DNA of 64,000 nucleotides from Gammaproteobacteria bacterium (GCA_012103475.1 WLWS01000004.1:186001-250000), one strand, 5' to 3'. Positions 47,802 to 61,184 are shown, numbered from the stretch's first letter. The notes: generated from the sequence alone by a model not told the origin. Program-made: numbers and translations.

Positions 47802-47932
47802 AGATATTATTAGCGAGACTGGACCGCACGCCCTGTTCTGTTTTTTTCTGCTATAACATTTCCTCTTCCTATTCACTCGCATACGCCCGGAGTTTTGCTC
47901 AGAAAGCACTATCCAGCCTGCACATTACGCGC

Positions 47933-47960
47933 TTGATTGATACAACGAAGATGACATAAT
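47933..47960 (+). promoter_or_regulatory. Candidate promoter upstream of pckG
   Basis: TTGATT (47933-47938) and CATAAT (47955-47960) are 16 bases apart, 73 bases before the pckG start codon. It is a fair sigma-70 match, not confirmed by any other signal. Confidence 0.35.
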
Positions 47961-48032
47961 GGCGGCCTTAATTATCAGGGCCTGTTACATTTTTCGCCCT
48001 GCAAAACGGAAGCAATTCGAGGAAAATTGTCG

Positions 48033-49835
48033 ATGACGACACACACAAAATTACAATCCTGGGTCGATGAAGTGGCCGGGTTGTGTAAACCAGATAATAT
48101 TGTCTGGTGTGACGGATCTGATCAGGAGTATGCACGTATGTGGCAGATTCTGGTGGATTCCGGCACAGCCAAACCGCTAAATCCGGAACTACGCCCGAAT
48201 AGCTTTCTTGTCAGGTCAGATCCCGCTGACGTTGCCAGGGTAGAAGATCGCACATTTATCTGTTCAGAAAACGAAAATGACGCCGGCCCTACTAACAACT
48301 GGGTCGATCCAACGGAAATGCGGGGCACTCTAAATCAGCTTTATGATGGTTGTATGCAAGGTCGTACCATGTACGTAATACCTTTCAGCATGGGACCTAT
48401 CGGATCGCCAATAGCCCATATTGGCGTTGAGATCAGCGATTCCCCCTATGTTGTCACCAATATGCATATTATGACTCGCGTCGGTACCCGAGTGCTTGAG
48501 ACTCTTGGTGAGGACGGTGATTTCGTACCCTGTATTCATTCTGTCGGTATGCCGCTGAAACCGACGCAAAGCGATGTGGCCTGGCCGTGCAACCCGGACA
48601 ATCGTTACATTGTTCACTACCCCGAGACACGCGAAATTTGGTCGTTTGGCTCCGGATATGGTGGTAATGCTCTGTTAGGCAAGAAATGTTTCGCACTTCG
48701 AATCGCGTCGGCAATGGCGCGGGATGAAGGTTGGCTGGCAGAACATATGCTGATTCTTAAAATCACCGACCCGGCTGGCACGATTAAGTATGTCGCCGGC
48801 GCGTTTCCGAGTGCCTGCGGCAAAACGAATCTGGCGATGCTAACTCCAACTGTTGCTAACTGGAAAGTTGAAACCATAGGGGACGACATCTGCTGGATGA
48901 AATTCGGCGACGATGGCCAGCTATACGCCATTAACCCGGAGGCCGGATTTTTTGGCGTTGCACCGGGCACTAGCATGGAATCAAATGCCAACGCCATGCA
49001 TTCCATGACTAAAAATTGTATTTTTACCAATGTCGCTGAAACCGACGATGGTGACGTCTGGTGGGAAGATATGACCACCGAACCGCCTGCTCATCTGATT
49101 GACTGGAAAGGCAATGACTGGACACCGGAATCGGATACCCCGGCAGCCCACCCGAATGCACGATTTACGGCGCCAGCAAGCCAGTGTCCGGTTATCGCCG
49201 AAGAATGGGAAGATCCAAGAGGTGTTCCTATCAGCGCGATCTTGTTTGGTGGTAGACGCGCCAGTGTTGTACCGCTGGTCAACGAAGCACGAGATTGGCT
49301 ACAGGGCACTTTTTTTGGCTCGATTGTCTCTTCAGAAAAAACCGCTGCTGCTGCCGGTAAAATTGGTGAGTTAAGACGGGATCCCATGGCCATGTTGCCG
49401 TTTTGTGGCTACAACATGGCTGACTACTGGGGTCACTGGTTGAAAACGGGGAATCACGATGGAGCCAATCTGCCCGGAATCTACTATGTAAACTGGTTTC
49501 GAAAAAATGAGGACGGTAAATTTATCTGGCCTGGTTTCGGTGAAAACAGTCGTGTATTGAAATGGATATTTGAGCGCTGCGAAGGCAAGGCGAGTGCTGT
49601 AGAAACGCCTATAGGGAATGTTCCGGGGATCAATGATCTTGATCTCGATGGTCTGCAACTTGACGAGAATGCAAAAGCCACATTACTGCGCGTTGATATT
49701 GACGGCTGGTTACAGGAAATACCCCTGATTCTGGATTATTACGAGCAGTTTGCCGAAAAGCTGCCTGAGCAACTTAGAAAAGAAGTTATACGCCTGCAAC
49801 AGCAACTGGAAAGTGCGAAAAAGGCTGTAGCTTAG
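48033..49835 (+). CDS. pckG: Phosphoenolpyruvate carboxykinase (GTP)
   Basis: A 600-residue enzyme converting oxaloacetate and GTP to PEP, GDP and CO2 in gluconeogenesis. The start ATG at 48033 follows GAGGAAAA. The P-loop with reactive cysteine is [13 protein letters not shown], kinase-2 is in WMKFGDDG, and [13 protein letters not shown] is the family block. This is the GTP-type (PckG) family, distinct from the ATP-type enzyme of E. coli. A gene on another carbon route, pyruvate kinase, lies 11 kb downstream. Transcribed alone as far as can be seen. Confidence 0.96.
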   Translation: MTTHTKLQSWVDEVAGLCKPDNIVWCDGSDQEYARMWQILVDSGTAKPLNPELRPNSFLVRSDPADVARVEDRTFICSENENDAGPTNNWVDPTEMRGTLNQLYDGCMQGRTMYVIPFSMGPIGSPIAHIGVEISDSPYVVTNMHIMTRVGTRVLETLGEDGDFVPCIHSVGMPLKPTQSDVAWPCNPDNRYIVHYPETREIWSFGSGYGGNALLGKKCFALRIASAMARDEGWLAEHMLILKITDPAGTIKYVAGAFPSACGKTNLAMLTPTVANWKVETIGDDICWMKFGDDGQLYAINPEAGFFGVAPGTSMESNANAMHSMTKNCIFTNVAETDDGDVWWEDMTTEPPAHLIDWKGNDWTPESDTPAAHPNARFTAPASQCPVIAEEWEDPRGVPISAILFGGRRASVVPLVNEARDWLQGTFFGSIVSSEKTAAAAGKIGELRRDPMAMLPFCGYNMADYWGHWLKTGNHDGANLPGIYYVNWFRKNEDGKFIWPGFGENSRVLKWIFERCEGKASAVETPIGNVPGINDLDLDGLQLDENAKATLLRVDIDGWLQEIPLILDYYEQFAEKLPEQLRKEVIRLQQQLESAKKAVA

Positions 49836-50006
49836 CGGTTTACTGTAGCAATGGTATTCAAAATCGCGCCATAAGCTAAAATTACAGGAAGGTAGATATT
49901 ACTACTTTGTATTGATTCATATTCTCATCGATCATTCAATCAGGAAGAGTCCGATTGTCTGCAGATTTTCACAATAGCAGTTTTCGCACTTAAGGAGACA
50001 TCAACA

Positions 50007-50414
50007 ATGATTGAAATGACTTTGGAAATAGCTGAAAAAATCGCGCTCGCCGCTCATGCGAAGGCTAAAGAGTTGAATAAGCCCATGAGTGTATCTGTTG
50101 TCGATGAATCCGGCAGACTGGTGTATTTTTCGCGAGCAGACAATGCAGGTTTTTTTACTTTCGATACCTCGAGAGCAAAAGCCATGGCAGCAGCATCCTT
50201 TAAACGTTCCACCATGGAAATTACCGAGCATAAAGACTCTAATCCCCTGTTATGGTATTCACTTCCAAGTGTCGTACCTGCACAGGCACTACCCAGCCCT
50301 GGTGGCTTCCCTGTCGTTCGAAATGATCGTGTAATAGGTGGAGTCGGAATTGGCGGTGGCACACCACAGGAAGACCATGATTGTGCTATCGCAGGGGCTG
50401 AAGCCGTTCAATAA
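50007..50414 (+). CDS. GlcG/HbpS-family heme-binding-type protein
   Basis: A 135-residue cytosolic protein of the GlcG/HbpS (PF03928) family, which includes heme-binding HbpS and cofactor-binding corrinoid adenosyltransferase-like folds. The typical opening AEKIALAAHAKAKELNKPMSVSVVDESG (abridged: MSVSVVDESG) and the GGVGIGGGTPQEDHDCA block are present. A good AAGGAG site lies 10 bases before the ATG. No glycolate genes are near, so a glc role is not supported. The function is unknown. Confidence 0.85.
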   Translation: MIEMTLEIAEKIALAAHAKAKELNKPMSVSVVDESGRLVYFSRADNAGFFTFDTSRAKAMAAASFKRSTMEITEHKDSNPLLWYSLPSVVPAQALPSPGGFPVVRNDRVIGGVGIGGGTPQEDHDCAIAGAEAVQ

Positions 50415-50440
50415 GCAAAACTGAACATCCCGGTGCCAGC

Positions 50441-51085
50441 ATGTCAATTATTCAAATCATGCTTAGCGCAGACTTTCTCACTGCACTGTTCGTATACGCT
50501 TTGTTAATTCTGCTGACGCTACCCTGCTTTCACAAAATACACAGGGTGCTCGGAAATTCCGTGCTCGAATGGGGATGGGAACATATTGCGGCGCCCTTAC
50601 TAAGAACCTTATTGATGATTGTATTCATCAGTCTATCCTATCCTGCCATATTTGGCCTGAGCGAAGCCCCTGCCTTTTCAGAGCTACTTCTTGACTCTGA
50701 CAACAGATTTACCTTACTTCTTAACTTTCTGTTTCTGATCACTCTGCTTTTCACATTATTACCGGTAATCGGAGAACGGAACGAGCTGGTACTCCCAATT
50801 CAGGCAATCGTTGCCTGCAGTCTTTTATTTTCCTGGCTGGCGCGGGCGAAAGGGCTTACTGAAATAAAATACTGGCCGGGAATGGCTACCATTATTTGCA
50901 TCAGCGTTCTCGCCTTAGTCAGCTATTGCTTGTCAATTCGATTGTCGTATAAGTTCGGCGAAATAGTTGATCGCAGGTTCAATGTTTCTGATAGCGCAGC
51001 ACTGACTTCCCAGGCCTTCGTTTTGTTTGCGCAGAGCCCTGCCATTCTGCTTTATAGTGCTGCTCTGGGCAGACAGTTAGCTTGA
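50441..51085 (+). CDS. Inner-membrane protein of unknown function
   Basis: A 214-residue protein with about six membrane segments (10-30, 52-72, 88-108, 122-140, 148-168 and 190-210). I do not recognise the family. It starts 26 bases after the GlcG/HbpS-like gene and may share its transcript. Its stop is 18 bases from the convergent uvrA stop. No enzymatic motif is visible. Confidence 0.75.
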   Translation: MSIIQIMLSADFLTALFVYALLILLTLPCFHKIHRVLGNSVLEWGWEHIAAPLLRTLLMIVFISLSYPAIFGLSEAPAFSELLLDSDNRFTLLLNFLFLITLLFTLLPVIGERNELVLPIQAIVACSLLFSWLARAKGLTEIKYWPGMATIICISVLALVSYCLSIRLSYKFGEIVDRRFNVSDSAALTSQAFVLFAQSPAILLYSAALGRQLA

Positions 51086-51102
51086 CATAAACTTCTAATA
51101 AA

Positions 51103-53973
51103 CTAGTCAAGCACATCCAGTTGCAAGGGTTTGTTTTTTATTTTTTTGTGTTTTTTGAGAACCGGTGCAAGATACTGACCAGTATAGGATTTTTTGTACT
51201 TCGCCACCTCTTCCGGGGTACCGCTAACAACAATTTCACCCCCGCCCTCGCCCCCTTCCGGACCGAGATCAATTATCCAGTCTGCGGTTTTAATAACATC
51301 CAGATTGTGCTCGATAACAACTACCGTGTTGCCATGATCACGTAGTCGATGTAAGACCTGCAAAAGTTGTTTTATATCGTGAAAATGTAGCCCCGTAGTT
51401 GGCTCATCAAGGATATAGAGCGTCTTGCCGGTATCCCTTTTCGATAGTTCTCGAGACAGTTTAATTCTCTGTGCTTCGCCACCGGAAAGAGTCGTGGCGT
51501 TTTGTCCAAGTCGAATGTAAGACAGGCCGACATCAATTAGAGTCTGAAGTTTTCGTGCAAGCACCGGTACCGCGTCAAAAAATTCCCGTGCTTCTTCTAC
51601 AGTCATTTCCAGAGTCTCGTGAATACTTTTACCTTTGTAACGAATATCAAGTGTTTCGCGGTTGTAACGTTTGCCCTTACACAGGTCACAGGCGACATAA
51701 ATGTCCGGCAAAAAGTGCATCTCCACTTTGATGACGCCGTCACCCTGACAAGCTTCACAGCGGCCACCTTTTACGTTAAAGCTGAAACGTCCTACCTTGT
51801 AACCTCGCGACCGGGCTTCCTGAGTTGCCGCATAGAGATCCCGTATAGGAGTAAATAAACCTGTGTAAGTGGCTGGATTGGATCGTGGGGTACGTCCTAT
51901 CGGACTCTGATCAATATCAACAATTTTATCGAAGTGCTGGATTCCCGAGATCGATTTATAAGGTGCAGGTGTCGCATTGGCGCCGTTAATCTCCTTCGCA
52001 CAAATTCGGTAAAATGTATCGTTAATCAAAGTCGACTTGCCGGAGCCCGACACGCCGGTAATGCAAACCATGGCTCCCATCGGGATTTCCACATCAATTC
52101 CTTTCAGGTTGTTTCCGCTAGCCCCTTTCAGCTTCACCATTTTTTTCCGATCGAATTGACTACGACTTTCCGGCAGGTGAATTTGCTGACGTCCGGATAG
52201 ATACTGCCCGGTGAGCGAGTCAGAATGGCTGGCAATATCTTTCGGCAAGCCCTGTAAGACAACATTTCCCCCGTGTACACCAGCTCCGGGCCCCATGTCG
52301 ATGACATAGTCAGCCGCAGTTATCGCCTCTTCATCGTGTTCGACCACGATGACCGTATTGCCAATGTCCCGCAGACGCCTCAGGGTCGCCAGTAAACGAC
52401 TATTATCACGCTGATGTAAACCGATCGAAGGTTCATCCAGAATGTACATAACCCCTACCAGGCCTGCGCCTATCTGACTTGCCAATCTTATTCTCTGTGC
52501 TTCACCACCCGAAAGAGTGTCAGCACTCCGATCCAGCGTCAGGTATTCCAGACCTACGTTGACCAGAAATTCAAGTCGTTCGTCCACTTCTTTGAGAACT
52601 TTGGCTGCAATCTCACCACGTCTTCCCGGTAACACCAGATCGGAGAAAAACTCACGAGCCCTGGCAACAGGTAGAGCTGTTATATCAGACAGAGCCCGAT
52701 TTTCGACAAAAACATGACGTGCCGCCTGATTCAGACGAGTACCTTCACATTCCGAACACTTCTGGTTGGCCTGATATTTAATCAGTTCTTCTCGAACCAT
52801 CACGGAATCGGTGTCGCGATAGCGCCTTTGCATATTAGGAATAACACCTTCAAAGGTATGCTTTCTCTTGATGAAACCCCTTTTCCCGTTTATGTATTCA
52901 AACTCAATTTCAGTCTTGCCGCTTCCATAAAGAATTACCTGTTGAATTTTTTTCGGTAATTTTTCGAAAGCAGTGTCAATATCAAATTTATAATGTCGTG
53001 ACAGGGATTTAATCAGTTGATAGTAATAAGCATTACGTCTGTCCCATCCTCGAATGGCACCACCTGGCAAACTTAATTCTCCGTTTTGTACCACTCTCTC
53101 AGGGTCAAACACCTGAATAATTCCAAGACCATCACATTGATTACAGGCACCGACTGGATTATTGAATGAAAACAATCTTGGTTCGAGTTCGCTAATACTG
53201 TATCCGCAATGGGGACAGGCAAAGCGTGCGGAAAAAACTTTATCCTCGCCATCGTCATTATCAATCGAAGCGAGAATAACCAGACCATCCGACAGTCGTA
53301 TGGCGGTTTCCACCGACTCGGCAAGCCTCAATTTTAGATCGCTGTTGACCTTGAAACGATCTACAACCGCTTCAATTGTGTGCTTTTTATAAAGATCAAG
53401 CTTGGGAACTTCATCCAATTCGTAAACTTTGCCATTCACTCGTGCTCGAATGAAGCCTTCACTGCGCAGTTTTTCGATTAACTGCACATGCTCACCTTTA
53501 CGGCCCTGCATGACCGGTGCGAGCAACATCAAACGAGCATTTTGCGGATATTCAAGAATCTGATCGACCATCTGACTGACAGTCTGAGCCTGCAATATAA
53601 TGTTATGATCCGGACAGCGGGGTTCACCCACACGTGCATATAACAATCTTAAATAATCGTATATCTCAGTAATTGTGCCTACGGTTGACCTGGGGTTATG
53701 TGAGGTTGATTTTTGCTCTATTGATATCGCAGGTGACAAACCTTCGATATGGTCGACATCAGGTTTCTCCATCATCGACAGAAATTGCCTGGCATAAGAA
53801 GACAGGGACTCGACGTATCGACGCTGGCCTTCGGCATAAATGGTGTCAAAGGCGAGAGACGATTTCCCCGATCCTGACAGGCCCGTAATAACAATCAGCT
53901 TGTCCCTCGGGATATCAAGATCAATATCCTTTAGATTATGGGTACGAGCGCCGCGGATGTGTATTGTGTCCAT
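51103..53973 (-). CDS. uvrA: Excinuclease ABC subunit A
   Basis: A 956-residue damage-recognition ATPase of nucleotide excision repair. Two ABC modules are visible, with Walker [12 protein letters not shown] near residue 31 and [10 protein letters not shown] near 640, signature motifs [12 protein letters not shown] and [12 protein letters not shown], and zinc fingers (CPHCG...CNQCDG and CEACQGDG...CDLCKG). Length equals family norms. It is divergent from ssb, the usual arrangement. Confidence 0.97.
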   Translation of the reverse strand: MDTIHIRGARTHNLKDIDLDIPRDKLIVITGLSGSGKSSLAFDTIYAEGQRRYVESLSSYARQFLSMMEKPDVDHIEGLSPAISIEQKSTSHNPRSTVGTITEIYDYLRLLYARVGEPRCPDHNIILQAQTVSQMVDQILEYPQNARLMLLAPVMQGRKGEHVQLIEKLRSEGFIRARVNGKVYELDEVPKLDLYKKHTIEAVVDRFKVNSDLKLRLAESVETAIRLSDGLVILASIDNDDGEDKVFSARFACPHCGYSISELEPRLFSFNNPVGACNQCDGLGIIQVFDPERVVQNGELSLPGGAIRGWDRRNAYYYQLIKSLSRHYKFDIDTAFEKLPKKIQQVILYGSGKTEIEFEYINGKRGFIKRKHTFEGVIPNMQRRYRDTDSVMVREELIKYQANQKCSECEGTRLNQAARHVFVENRALSDITALPVARAREFFSDLVLPGRRGEIAAKVLKEVDERLEFLVNVGLEYLTLDRSADTLSGGEAQRIRLASQIGAGLVGVMYILDEPSIGLHQRDNSRLLATLRRLRDIGNTVIVVEHDEEAITAADYVIDMGPGAGVHGGNVVLQGLPKDIASHSDSLTGQYLSGRQQIHLPESRSQFDRKKMVKLKGASGNNLKGIDVEIPMGAMVCITGVSGSGKSTLINDTFYRICAKEINGANATPAPYKSISGIQHFDKIVDIDQSPIGRTPRSNPATYTGLFTPIRDLYAATQEARSRGYKVGRFSFNVKGGRCEACQGDGVIKVEMHFLPDIYVACDLCKGKRYNRETLDIRYKGKSIHETLEMTVEEAREFFDAVPVLARKLQTLIDVGLSYIRLGQNATTLSGGEAQRIKLSRELSKRDTGKTLYILDEPTTGLHFHDIKQLLQVLHRLRDHGNTVVVIEHNLDVIKTADWIIDLGPEGGEGGGEIVVSGTPEEVAKYKKSYTGQYLAPVLKKHKKIKNKPLQLDVLD

Positions 53974-54069
53974 AAAAAAGTCTTTCGCCGAATCAAGAGT
54001 AAACTGGTAATATTAAGCCAGTCCTAAGACTAAAGGAATCAGAGATTAAAAAATTTACAGGAGACGGCA

Positions 54070-54525
54070 ATGGCACGAGGGATTAATAAAGTTATTTTGG
54101 TAGGGAATCTTGGCAATGACCCTGATATTCGTTACACGGCAGGCGGTGCGGCAGTAGCAAATATCTCTCTGGCAACTACAGATTCATGGCGAGATAAGGA
54201 GTCCGGAGAACAACAGGATCGCACCGAATGGCATCGCATCGTATTTTTTGGTCGTCTGGCTGAGGTTGTTGGTGAATATTTGCGAAAAGGCTCGCAAGTT
54301 TATGTCGAAGGTCGCCTGCAAACCAGAAAATGGCAGGATAAAAGCGGTAACGATCGCTATACAACGGAAATCGTTGCAAACGAAATGCAAATGCTGGGTG
54401 GTCGTGGTGGTGGTGGCGGAGCAATGCCAGCGAATGATCAAGCTTCTGCGCCAATGTCAGAATCTGCACCTGCACCTGCTGCTGCGAGTGACAATGATTT
54501 TGTCGATGACGACATACCGTTCTGA
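54070..54525 (+). CDS. ssb: Single-stranded DNA-binding protein
   Basis: A 151-residue SSB with an OB-fold (about 1-110; [28 protein letters not shown]) and a flexible Gly/Ala/Pro-rich linker before the acidic partner-binding tail DDDIPF at the C-terminus. The short linker makes it smaller than E. coli SSB (178). The gene follows an AGGAGA ribosome site and is divergent from uvrA; the 96-base gap shows no canonical LexA box. Confidence 0.96.
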   Translation: MARGINKVILVGNLGNDPDIRYTAGGAAVANISLATTDSWRDKESGEQQDRTEWHRIVFFGRLAEVVGEYLRKGSQVYVEGRLQTRKWQDKSGNDRYTTEIVANEMQMLGGRGGGGGAMPANDQASAPMSESAPAPAAASDNDFVDDDIPF

Positions 54526-54533
54526 TACTTCTC

Positions 54534-57500
54534 TTAGATATTTAGTATTTCAATGGCTACCGGTTTGCCAATCGTATAACCCTGTGCGTAATTAATTCCA
54601 ATTTCGAGAATGACTTCCAGAATTTCATCAGTTTCGACAAATTCTGCGATGGTTTCTTTACCCATGACCTGGCCGATTTCGTTAATAGAACGCACCATTG
54701 CATAATCTATCGGATCTTTATCTATATCTTTGATAAATGAACCATCGATTTTCAGAAAATCCACAGGAAGGTTCTTCAAGTAATTAAACGAAGATACTCC
54801 GGTTCCAAAATCGTCCAGAGCGAAAAGACAACCTATGTCTTTGAGAGCCTTGATGAATTTCATAGCTGCTCCGAAATTATCAATTGCCGAGGTCTCTGTA
54901 ATTTCAAAACATATTTTTTCTGCCGGCACCGGGTATTTTTTGAATTGCCGTAAAATAAAATCAAGAAATGTCCGTTCACTCATGGATTGCCCGGACAAAT
55001 TGATACAACAAACTGCAAGTGAGTCCAGCTCGTTTTTTTCGTTCGTCAGCCACTCAAGTGTTTTCTCCACAACCCACTGGTCGATTTTTTCCGAGAGATT
55101 ATATCGATCGGCCTCTGGCAGAAAATCCCCCGGATAAATTAGTTCGCCTTCCTCTCCGCGCATACGTAACAGTATTTCGTAATGATTCCCGCGAGACTGA
55201 GATGTACCTGATTGTAGTTTGCCAATAGATTGTGCATGAAGACAGAATAAATCTTCTTCCAGCGCCTGATTTATTCTTGATACCCACTCCATTTCACTAC
55301 GACGACGGGACAATTCAGCGTCATCCGAATAATACACATGGACCCGATTGCGACCACTGTCCTTGGCTGCATAACAGGCCTCATCTGCGGCACTGAGTAT
55401 ATCCGTGAGCGATCCGCTTCCCGCTCGCATGGGTACCAGACCAATACTTACTCCCAGCACAAAGCGTTTACCTTCCCAGGTAAAGCGTAGAGACTCAATT
55501 GAACGTAGTAATTCACTGGCAACGCGCTTTGCCTGAGCTAGCGGGCAATGTTCGAGCAAGACAGCAAACTCGTCTCCTCCCATTCTTGCAAGCGTATCCC
55601 GTTTTCTGACCACTGTATTCAACACATCGCCAACCCGTCGTAGCAATTCATCACCAGCAAGGTGACCACAGGTATCATTCACGATCTTGAACTGATCAAG
55701 GTCCAGATAACACAAAGCATGATCGGCGTCTTCTTCATCACTGCTCAAAACCCTGCGCATTCGCTTCTCAAATTCCACCCTGTTGATTAAACCTGTCAGC
55801 GCATCATGATTGGCCTGATATTCAAGTTGCTCTGACAGGATTCTGGCCTCAGAAATATCTTCACAGGTAACCAGAATCACATGTCGCTCCTGTTCAAGAC
55901 TCGTCAGGCGCATAGTTGCTCGAATCCAGATGACATCCCCGTATTTATGTATTTTTCTAAACTCACATCTTTGAATTCTACTAGGGTGATTAACGCAGGC
56001 TTGCAATTTCTGGGTAAGAATCTTTGCGTCATCAGGATGTGTCGTTTCCAGAATAGATCGACCTATCAAATTCTCCACCGGAATACCTAAATTATCGGCA
56101 CCATATTTATTAACGGACAAAATTGTAGCCTTCTCATCAAGGGTAATGAATATTGATGGCGAATCATCATACAAACCCTGAATTTACTTTCGCTTTCGCG
56201 AATTCTTTCAGAAACACGATTCCGTTCAGTTATATCAATGTGGGTACCAACAATCCGGACTATTTCACCATTAGCATTTTTACGGAATCCGGTTGCTCGC
56301 GACAATACATCTATATAATGGCCATTTTTATGCTGTAGCTTAAACTCAATTTCTAAATTCTCACCTATTGTATTTATTATAGTCTCGTGAACCCCCTTAT
56401 CTTTCGGGTGCAACAAATCAATGAAAATTTCAAGAGATGGAGTTAACTCATGATCTTCGTAACCTAACATAAGCTTCCAGCCCGGCGACCAGTAAACTTC
56501 CTCTGTTTCAAAGTTAATATCCCACAAGCCATCCTGACTGCCTCTTATTGCAAGATTCAAACGTTCTTCATTTTGTATCAGGGCGTTTTGTGTAAGAAGA
56601 CTATCAATGGCTCCGCCAGCGATAAGACTCATCCTTTCAAGAGACTCAAGGGTACATGAATCAAGTTCGACCTTTTTTTCGGAGTAGGCTGACAGGCTGC
56701 CGATCAGTCTACCATCTGCGGCTAAAACGGGCATGATGCAACAGGAGTGAAAATTATATTGTCGCTCGAACTGACATTGCTTTGAGTAGTGCGTATCCAC
56801 AAACAAATCTTTGATAATAATTTTATCTTTAGTAGACAATACTTCTTTAAGCAGGCTGTTGTTCTGATCCTCCAAAATAGCGTCAATGTATTCTGAATCA
56901 ATACTTGGAGAAGCCCCGTTATAAAATAAAGATTCCTTATCATTCAGCAATAATATTGAACAAGTATGATTTATCAGACTTGCTTCAATTATCTTCACCA
57001 GTTCGTTGAGCAATGCCGATATGTCTGTTGCGTTGGCAATCACCTGAAACATTTGATTCTCGAGTGCCCGTAGTTCCTCTGCTCGCTTGCGATGAGTGGT
57101 TTCGCGAATGGAGGTTAAGGCATGAGCCAGATTTTCAGTCATATTGACGAGCAGAGAAATTTCTTCCTCATCGAATTTTTCAGACTCCCCTGAAGATATA
57201 GCGATCACTCTTAGTATGCTGTCTTTTGACTTTAATGGTAGTCCGACCATAGATAACTTTTCATCGATAAACTCTTTCGGCCACTCCAGATAAGCGTTAT
57301 TTCCATTCGCACTTTGCACCAATACTGGTCTGGATGATGACATGACCTTTTTACAGAGATATTGAATGACTCTATTATGACCGGACTTCAGTTCTGTCTC
57401 TGTGCCATTATTCATCCTTGCTGAAAATGCCTCAGAACTGAATTTATTATTATTTAATTGATCACAAGAACCAATCCAGGCCGACTCATATCCTCCTTCA

Positions 57501-60500
57501 TTGACAATAACATCGCAAATAGCCTGGACCAGTTTCTCTTCATTTTTTCGGTAACCAGTTTTCTGTTCGAATTGCTCAAAACCCTCAGTGCCCTGTTGGT
57601 TTTTAGCAAGACACTTTCTGTGTAGTTGTGTTCGGAAGAATTTACACGAATTTCTTCATGAGCCAGAGTGAGTTCTGAAATATCTTTAACGATACTGAAA
57701 CTACATTTTTGTCCATCAATCTTTATCAGGGTTGACGACATCAAACAGGGGATAGTGCTGCCGTCTTTACATAGGGTCAACATTGAATAATTTGATACTT
57801 GTCCTCGTTTCTTTATCGTTTTTGCATGATTTATACAAGCCTGCTCATCAACCCAGAACATCATACCATTACCGTTTTCCAATTCTTCTCGACTGTAGCC
57901 AGTCGCTTCAGATACAGCAGTGTTAAAATTCAGAATTTTTCCATCATCGAGCCGAATTATTACCACACTATCCGGGCTTGCATCTATGGCTTTGACAAAA
58001 TTCACCCTCGATTGTTCTAAGGCTAACTCTGTCTGACTTCGTTCAATAATTCGGCCTAGCTGCATGCCAACTGGAATCATATCTTCCAATAAAACCTCAT
58101 CGCGCTCCAGTTTTTCCAAACTGAATAACTCAACAACCGCAACTACTTTATCCTCTATATAAACCGGAAATCCGAACCCGCTAACAATACCCGCTTTTTT
58201 TGCCGCTTGAACTCTTGCCCGACTACTTTCCCCACAATAGTCTCCTTCCCATTCAGTACCTCTGTTCTTCAATACCTGCTCAGGTAGATCTAAACCATTC
58301 TCAAACAACGTTTCTTCCGTGATATTTACAAATTCAGCAATCTCTTCCGGGCTACTCAGATTCACACTCCAGATTCGACTGCTATACAGACTTTCATCAT
58401 TACTATTTAGTAACCAGATATGCGCCAGTTCCCAGCCACAATAATCGGTAATCATTTCAAGAACGTTTCTAAATGCGGTATCTCGATTTTTTGCCTCGTT
58501 AGTCGCGATGGTCACCTGCTGCAGAAGTTCAATAGCTTTGTCTTTGTTACGCAAAGCAATCTGAGAATTTACTCGTTCGGAGAGATCTCGAGTTATGGTA
58601 AAAATACACTTTTCACCCTGATGCTCTATTAAATTACTACTCAGAATTACCGGTATTTCTTTTCCATCTTTGGATTTCATGCCAGTTCTGAAATTCTTGC
58701 AATAACCGGATGTCATCAATTCATTCAGGAGTTTTTCTCGGTCTTCCGGGTTAGAATAAAGACTTATTGCTCGTTGTCCGATTATTTCTTTTACAGAGTA
58801 GCCCGTAACCTCGCTGAAGGCGCTATTTGCGGTAATAATCTTTCCATCGCTGAGTCTGGTAATAAGCATGACATCAGCGCTATTGTTAGCGACAGTCTCG
58901 TATCGGTTTCTCGACTCTCGAAGTGCCTCTGACAAATTAAACAACTGAGTAATATCACTCATAACCACCAGGATACCCAGAACCTTCTCACCATCGCTAA
59001 CAGGTCTTATCTTGATATGAAAAAAACCTTGTACTCCCTGAGTAGTTGAAACCCAGTCTCTCAATTCAAAATGTTCGCCGCTTAGCCCACGATCCAGATT
59101 GGATTTAATTACTTCATGAAATCTCTCTTTTCCGACGATTTCCTCAAAACTCCTGCCTATCAGTTGCTTGCGAGTAAAACCATGGAATTTTTCATATCGA
59201 CGATTCACATCTTCTATTCGATAATCCTTATCGACATAGGTCATCAAATCATTTCCTGACTCAAAGAATTTTTCATATTTTAAAATTTCTCGCCTGGTGA
59301 CTGCTGTATCGGATGTCAATGAAACAAGCGTGCTTACTTTTTCCAGTAAATCTATTTCATCTTTACGTAACAATTCTCTCTCATTATTTATAACTACTAA
59401 AAATCCCAGATGAGTTCTATCAGGAAACAATACCGGAACCCGCCAATGTCCGATACCAAAGCCTTCAACGAGTCCGACTCGAGTAATATTGCTATCGTCT
59501 GCAAGAGGAAAAGATATCTCATTGAATGTTGAGTAAGCCGGTAAGTCATTACTAAGAATAGAAAAATTAGTATCGATATCTTCGCCGGAATCGTTGGGGA
59601 AAAGCACAGAAACAATTGAATTGGGAATTACTTCTGAAACTTGAACACAAAGTTCTCTCAATACTTCTGATTGGGACTCTGAGGATAGTAGTTTCAGCGA
59701 GAGGGAATGAAACAGATGCGAACTTAGTTCAAGTGTTTTTTGAAAATCGATACTGCGAGCTACTACGCAGGTATATTTTTCATTATCGATGTCGATAACG
59801 CTGGAAATAACATCGACTCTTAGCTCACCTCTATCCTTCGTGTTGACAAGCGTTTCAAACTTCAGTGATCTGGAAATAAAGTTATCCAGAGTTTTTAAAT
59901 ATTGTTGACGATTTTCCGGGGTGAAATTGGGATCAATATCGAATGCCGACAATGAGAGTAATTCTCTATTGGTATAGCCAAGAGTTTCGCTTGCGGCATC
60001 ATTAGCATAAACGATATTACCTGCTTCATTCAGCCAGATAATTATATCATTTGCATTGTTGATCAGGGTTTGTGCAATGTTGAGTCGTTTCTCAACTTGT
60101 CTGTCATTGCTTATATCTCGTATTATTCCACCAAACCAGTTATTTTGAGATGCGTCTTCCGATGAGAAAGTGGCCCGTTCTCGAAACCAACGAATATCAT
60201 TTTCTTTGGTCCTGATTCGATACTCAACACTGTAATCCTGTCGCGTAGCTACAGCTTCTGTGACTACCTGTTTTACATAAGCTAGGTCCTCTTCGTGAAT
60301 AAATGATTCGTATTTTTTAGTACCATTTTTCAGCAGTTGATATGCTGGTATACCAAGCAACTTCTCTATTCCGGGGCTCAGATATTCAAATGACCAGTGT
60401 TCATTAACATTACTCTGAAAAACTATGCCTGGAATATCCTTGATTAGTTCATAAAAACGCTGCTCCTGAGATTCAAGACTTAACTTTACTGATTTTAGTA

Positions 60501-60915
60501 CAGTAAGTTCGTCAAGGAGTTTTTCAGTAATATCACTAATGAAACAATAGTGGTGGACGGTTGATGTGTCGGAATCAAGACCTTTCACCATTAGTAATTG
60601 CTTATAGAAAACAAACCCGTTCTTACGCATCCCCCGTATTTCAGCTTCCGCCCTGCCAAAACTTAGGACTTTCTCGAATTTATCTTCTATAAGATTATGA
60701 TCTTCAGGATGAATGGTTTCCCGCCAGTGCATGCCAAGCATTTCATCCTGAGAGTAACCGCAGACATCGGCGTAGGCGCCATTCACGCTAAGAAAACAGC
60801 CCTGATGATCGACACGTGCAACACATTCGTAAGTGCTGGCAAAAATGTCCTACAAGGCATCCGGCAGATCATCAGTATCGCGACTTGATTTGGGATCGAT
60901 TGACTTTATTCTCAT
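54534..60915 (-). pseudogene. Giant multi-PAS/GAF GGDEF-EAL sensor gene, interrupted by one stop and two frameshifts
   Basis: One gene of about 2,127 codons if repaired. From the start ATG at 60915 (MRIKSIDPKSS), codon 22 is TAG (60850-60852) where the frame continues DIFASTYECVARVD. A frame then runs to a 6-A run (57543-57548) where one A is missing; repaired, TEKNEEKLVQAICDVIV and a GAF domain continue. Near 56176-56178 one G is missing; repaired, KFRGLYDDSPSIFI joins a PAS domain. Adding two bases gives an exact frame. Order: PAS, PAS, PAS, GAF-like, PAS, PAS, GAF, PAS, GAF, GAF, PAS, PAS, GGDEF (RMGGDEF, I-site RKRD), EAL (YEILLRM, DDFGTG). Both enzyme domains look catalytically complete. 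Separate starts inside may yield fragments (GTG 60786, ATG 57415, TTG 56174). Confidence 0.85.
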
Positions 60916-61184
60916 TATTAGTTTTTTTATTAATTTCCGCTGGATGCTTGTCCTTGAGTGCCCCTTACACATTAAATTAAGTAGCAAATATCATTCCAGT
61001 AATCAAATAGCAACTATATTGTTGATAATAAACAATTTTAATCTTTCCGTTTTTCGATCAGCCAATTTTCCGTTCTTTAATGACTTGTTTTCGCCAATCT
61101 AATGACACACCCTTTTGCCAGCTCATTGCAATCTGTTAGTGTATGAAAATCCGGAAATCTACTGATTTATTCAAGGAACAACCA

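Noticed and set aside
47933..47946. TTGATTGATACAAC before pckG as an FNR box
   Set aside because: The second half (ACAAC) does not match ATCAA; only a sigma-70-like -35 remains.
53987..54030. LexA (SOS) box between uvrA and ssb
   Set aside because: The best dyad is CTGG...CCAG with a 12-base gap between the CTG and CAG; the consensus needs 10, and no other match is seen.
54534..57415. Two separate sensor genes (PAS-GGDEF-EAL and GAF-PAS)
   Set aside because: The two frames overlap and join as one PAS domain after restoring a single G, so one interrupted gene is more likely.
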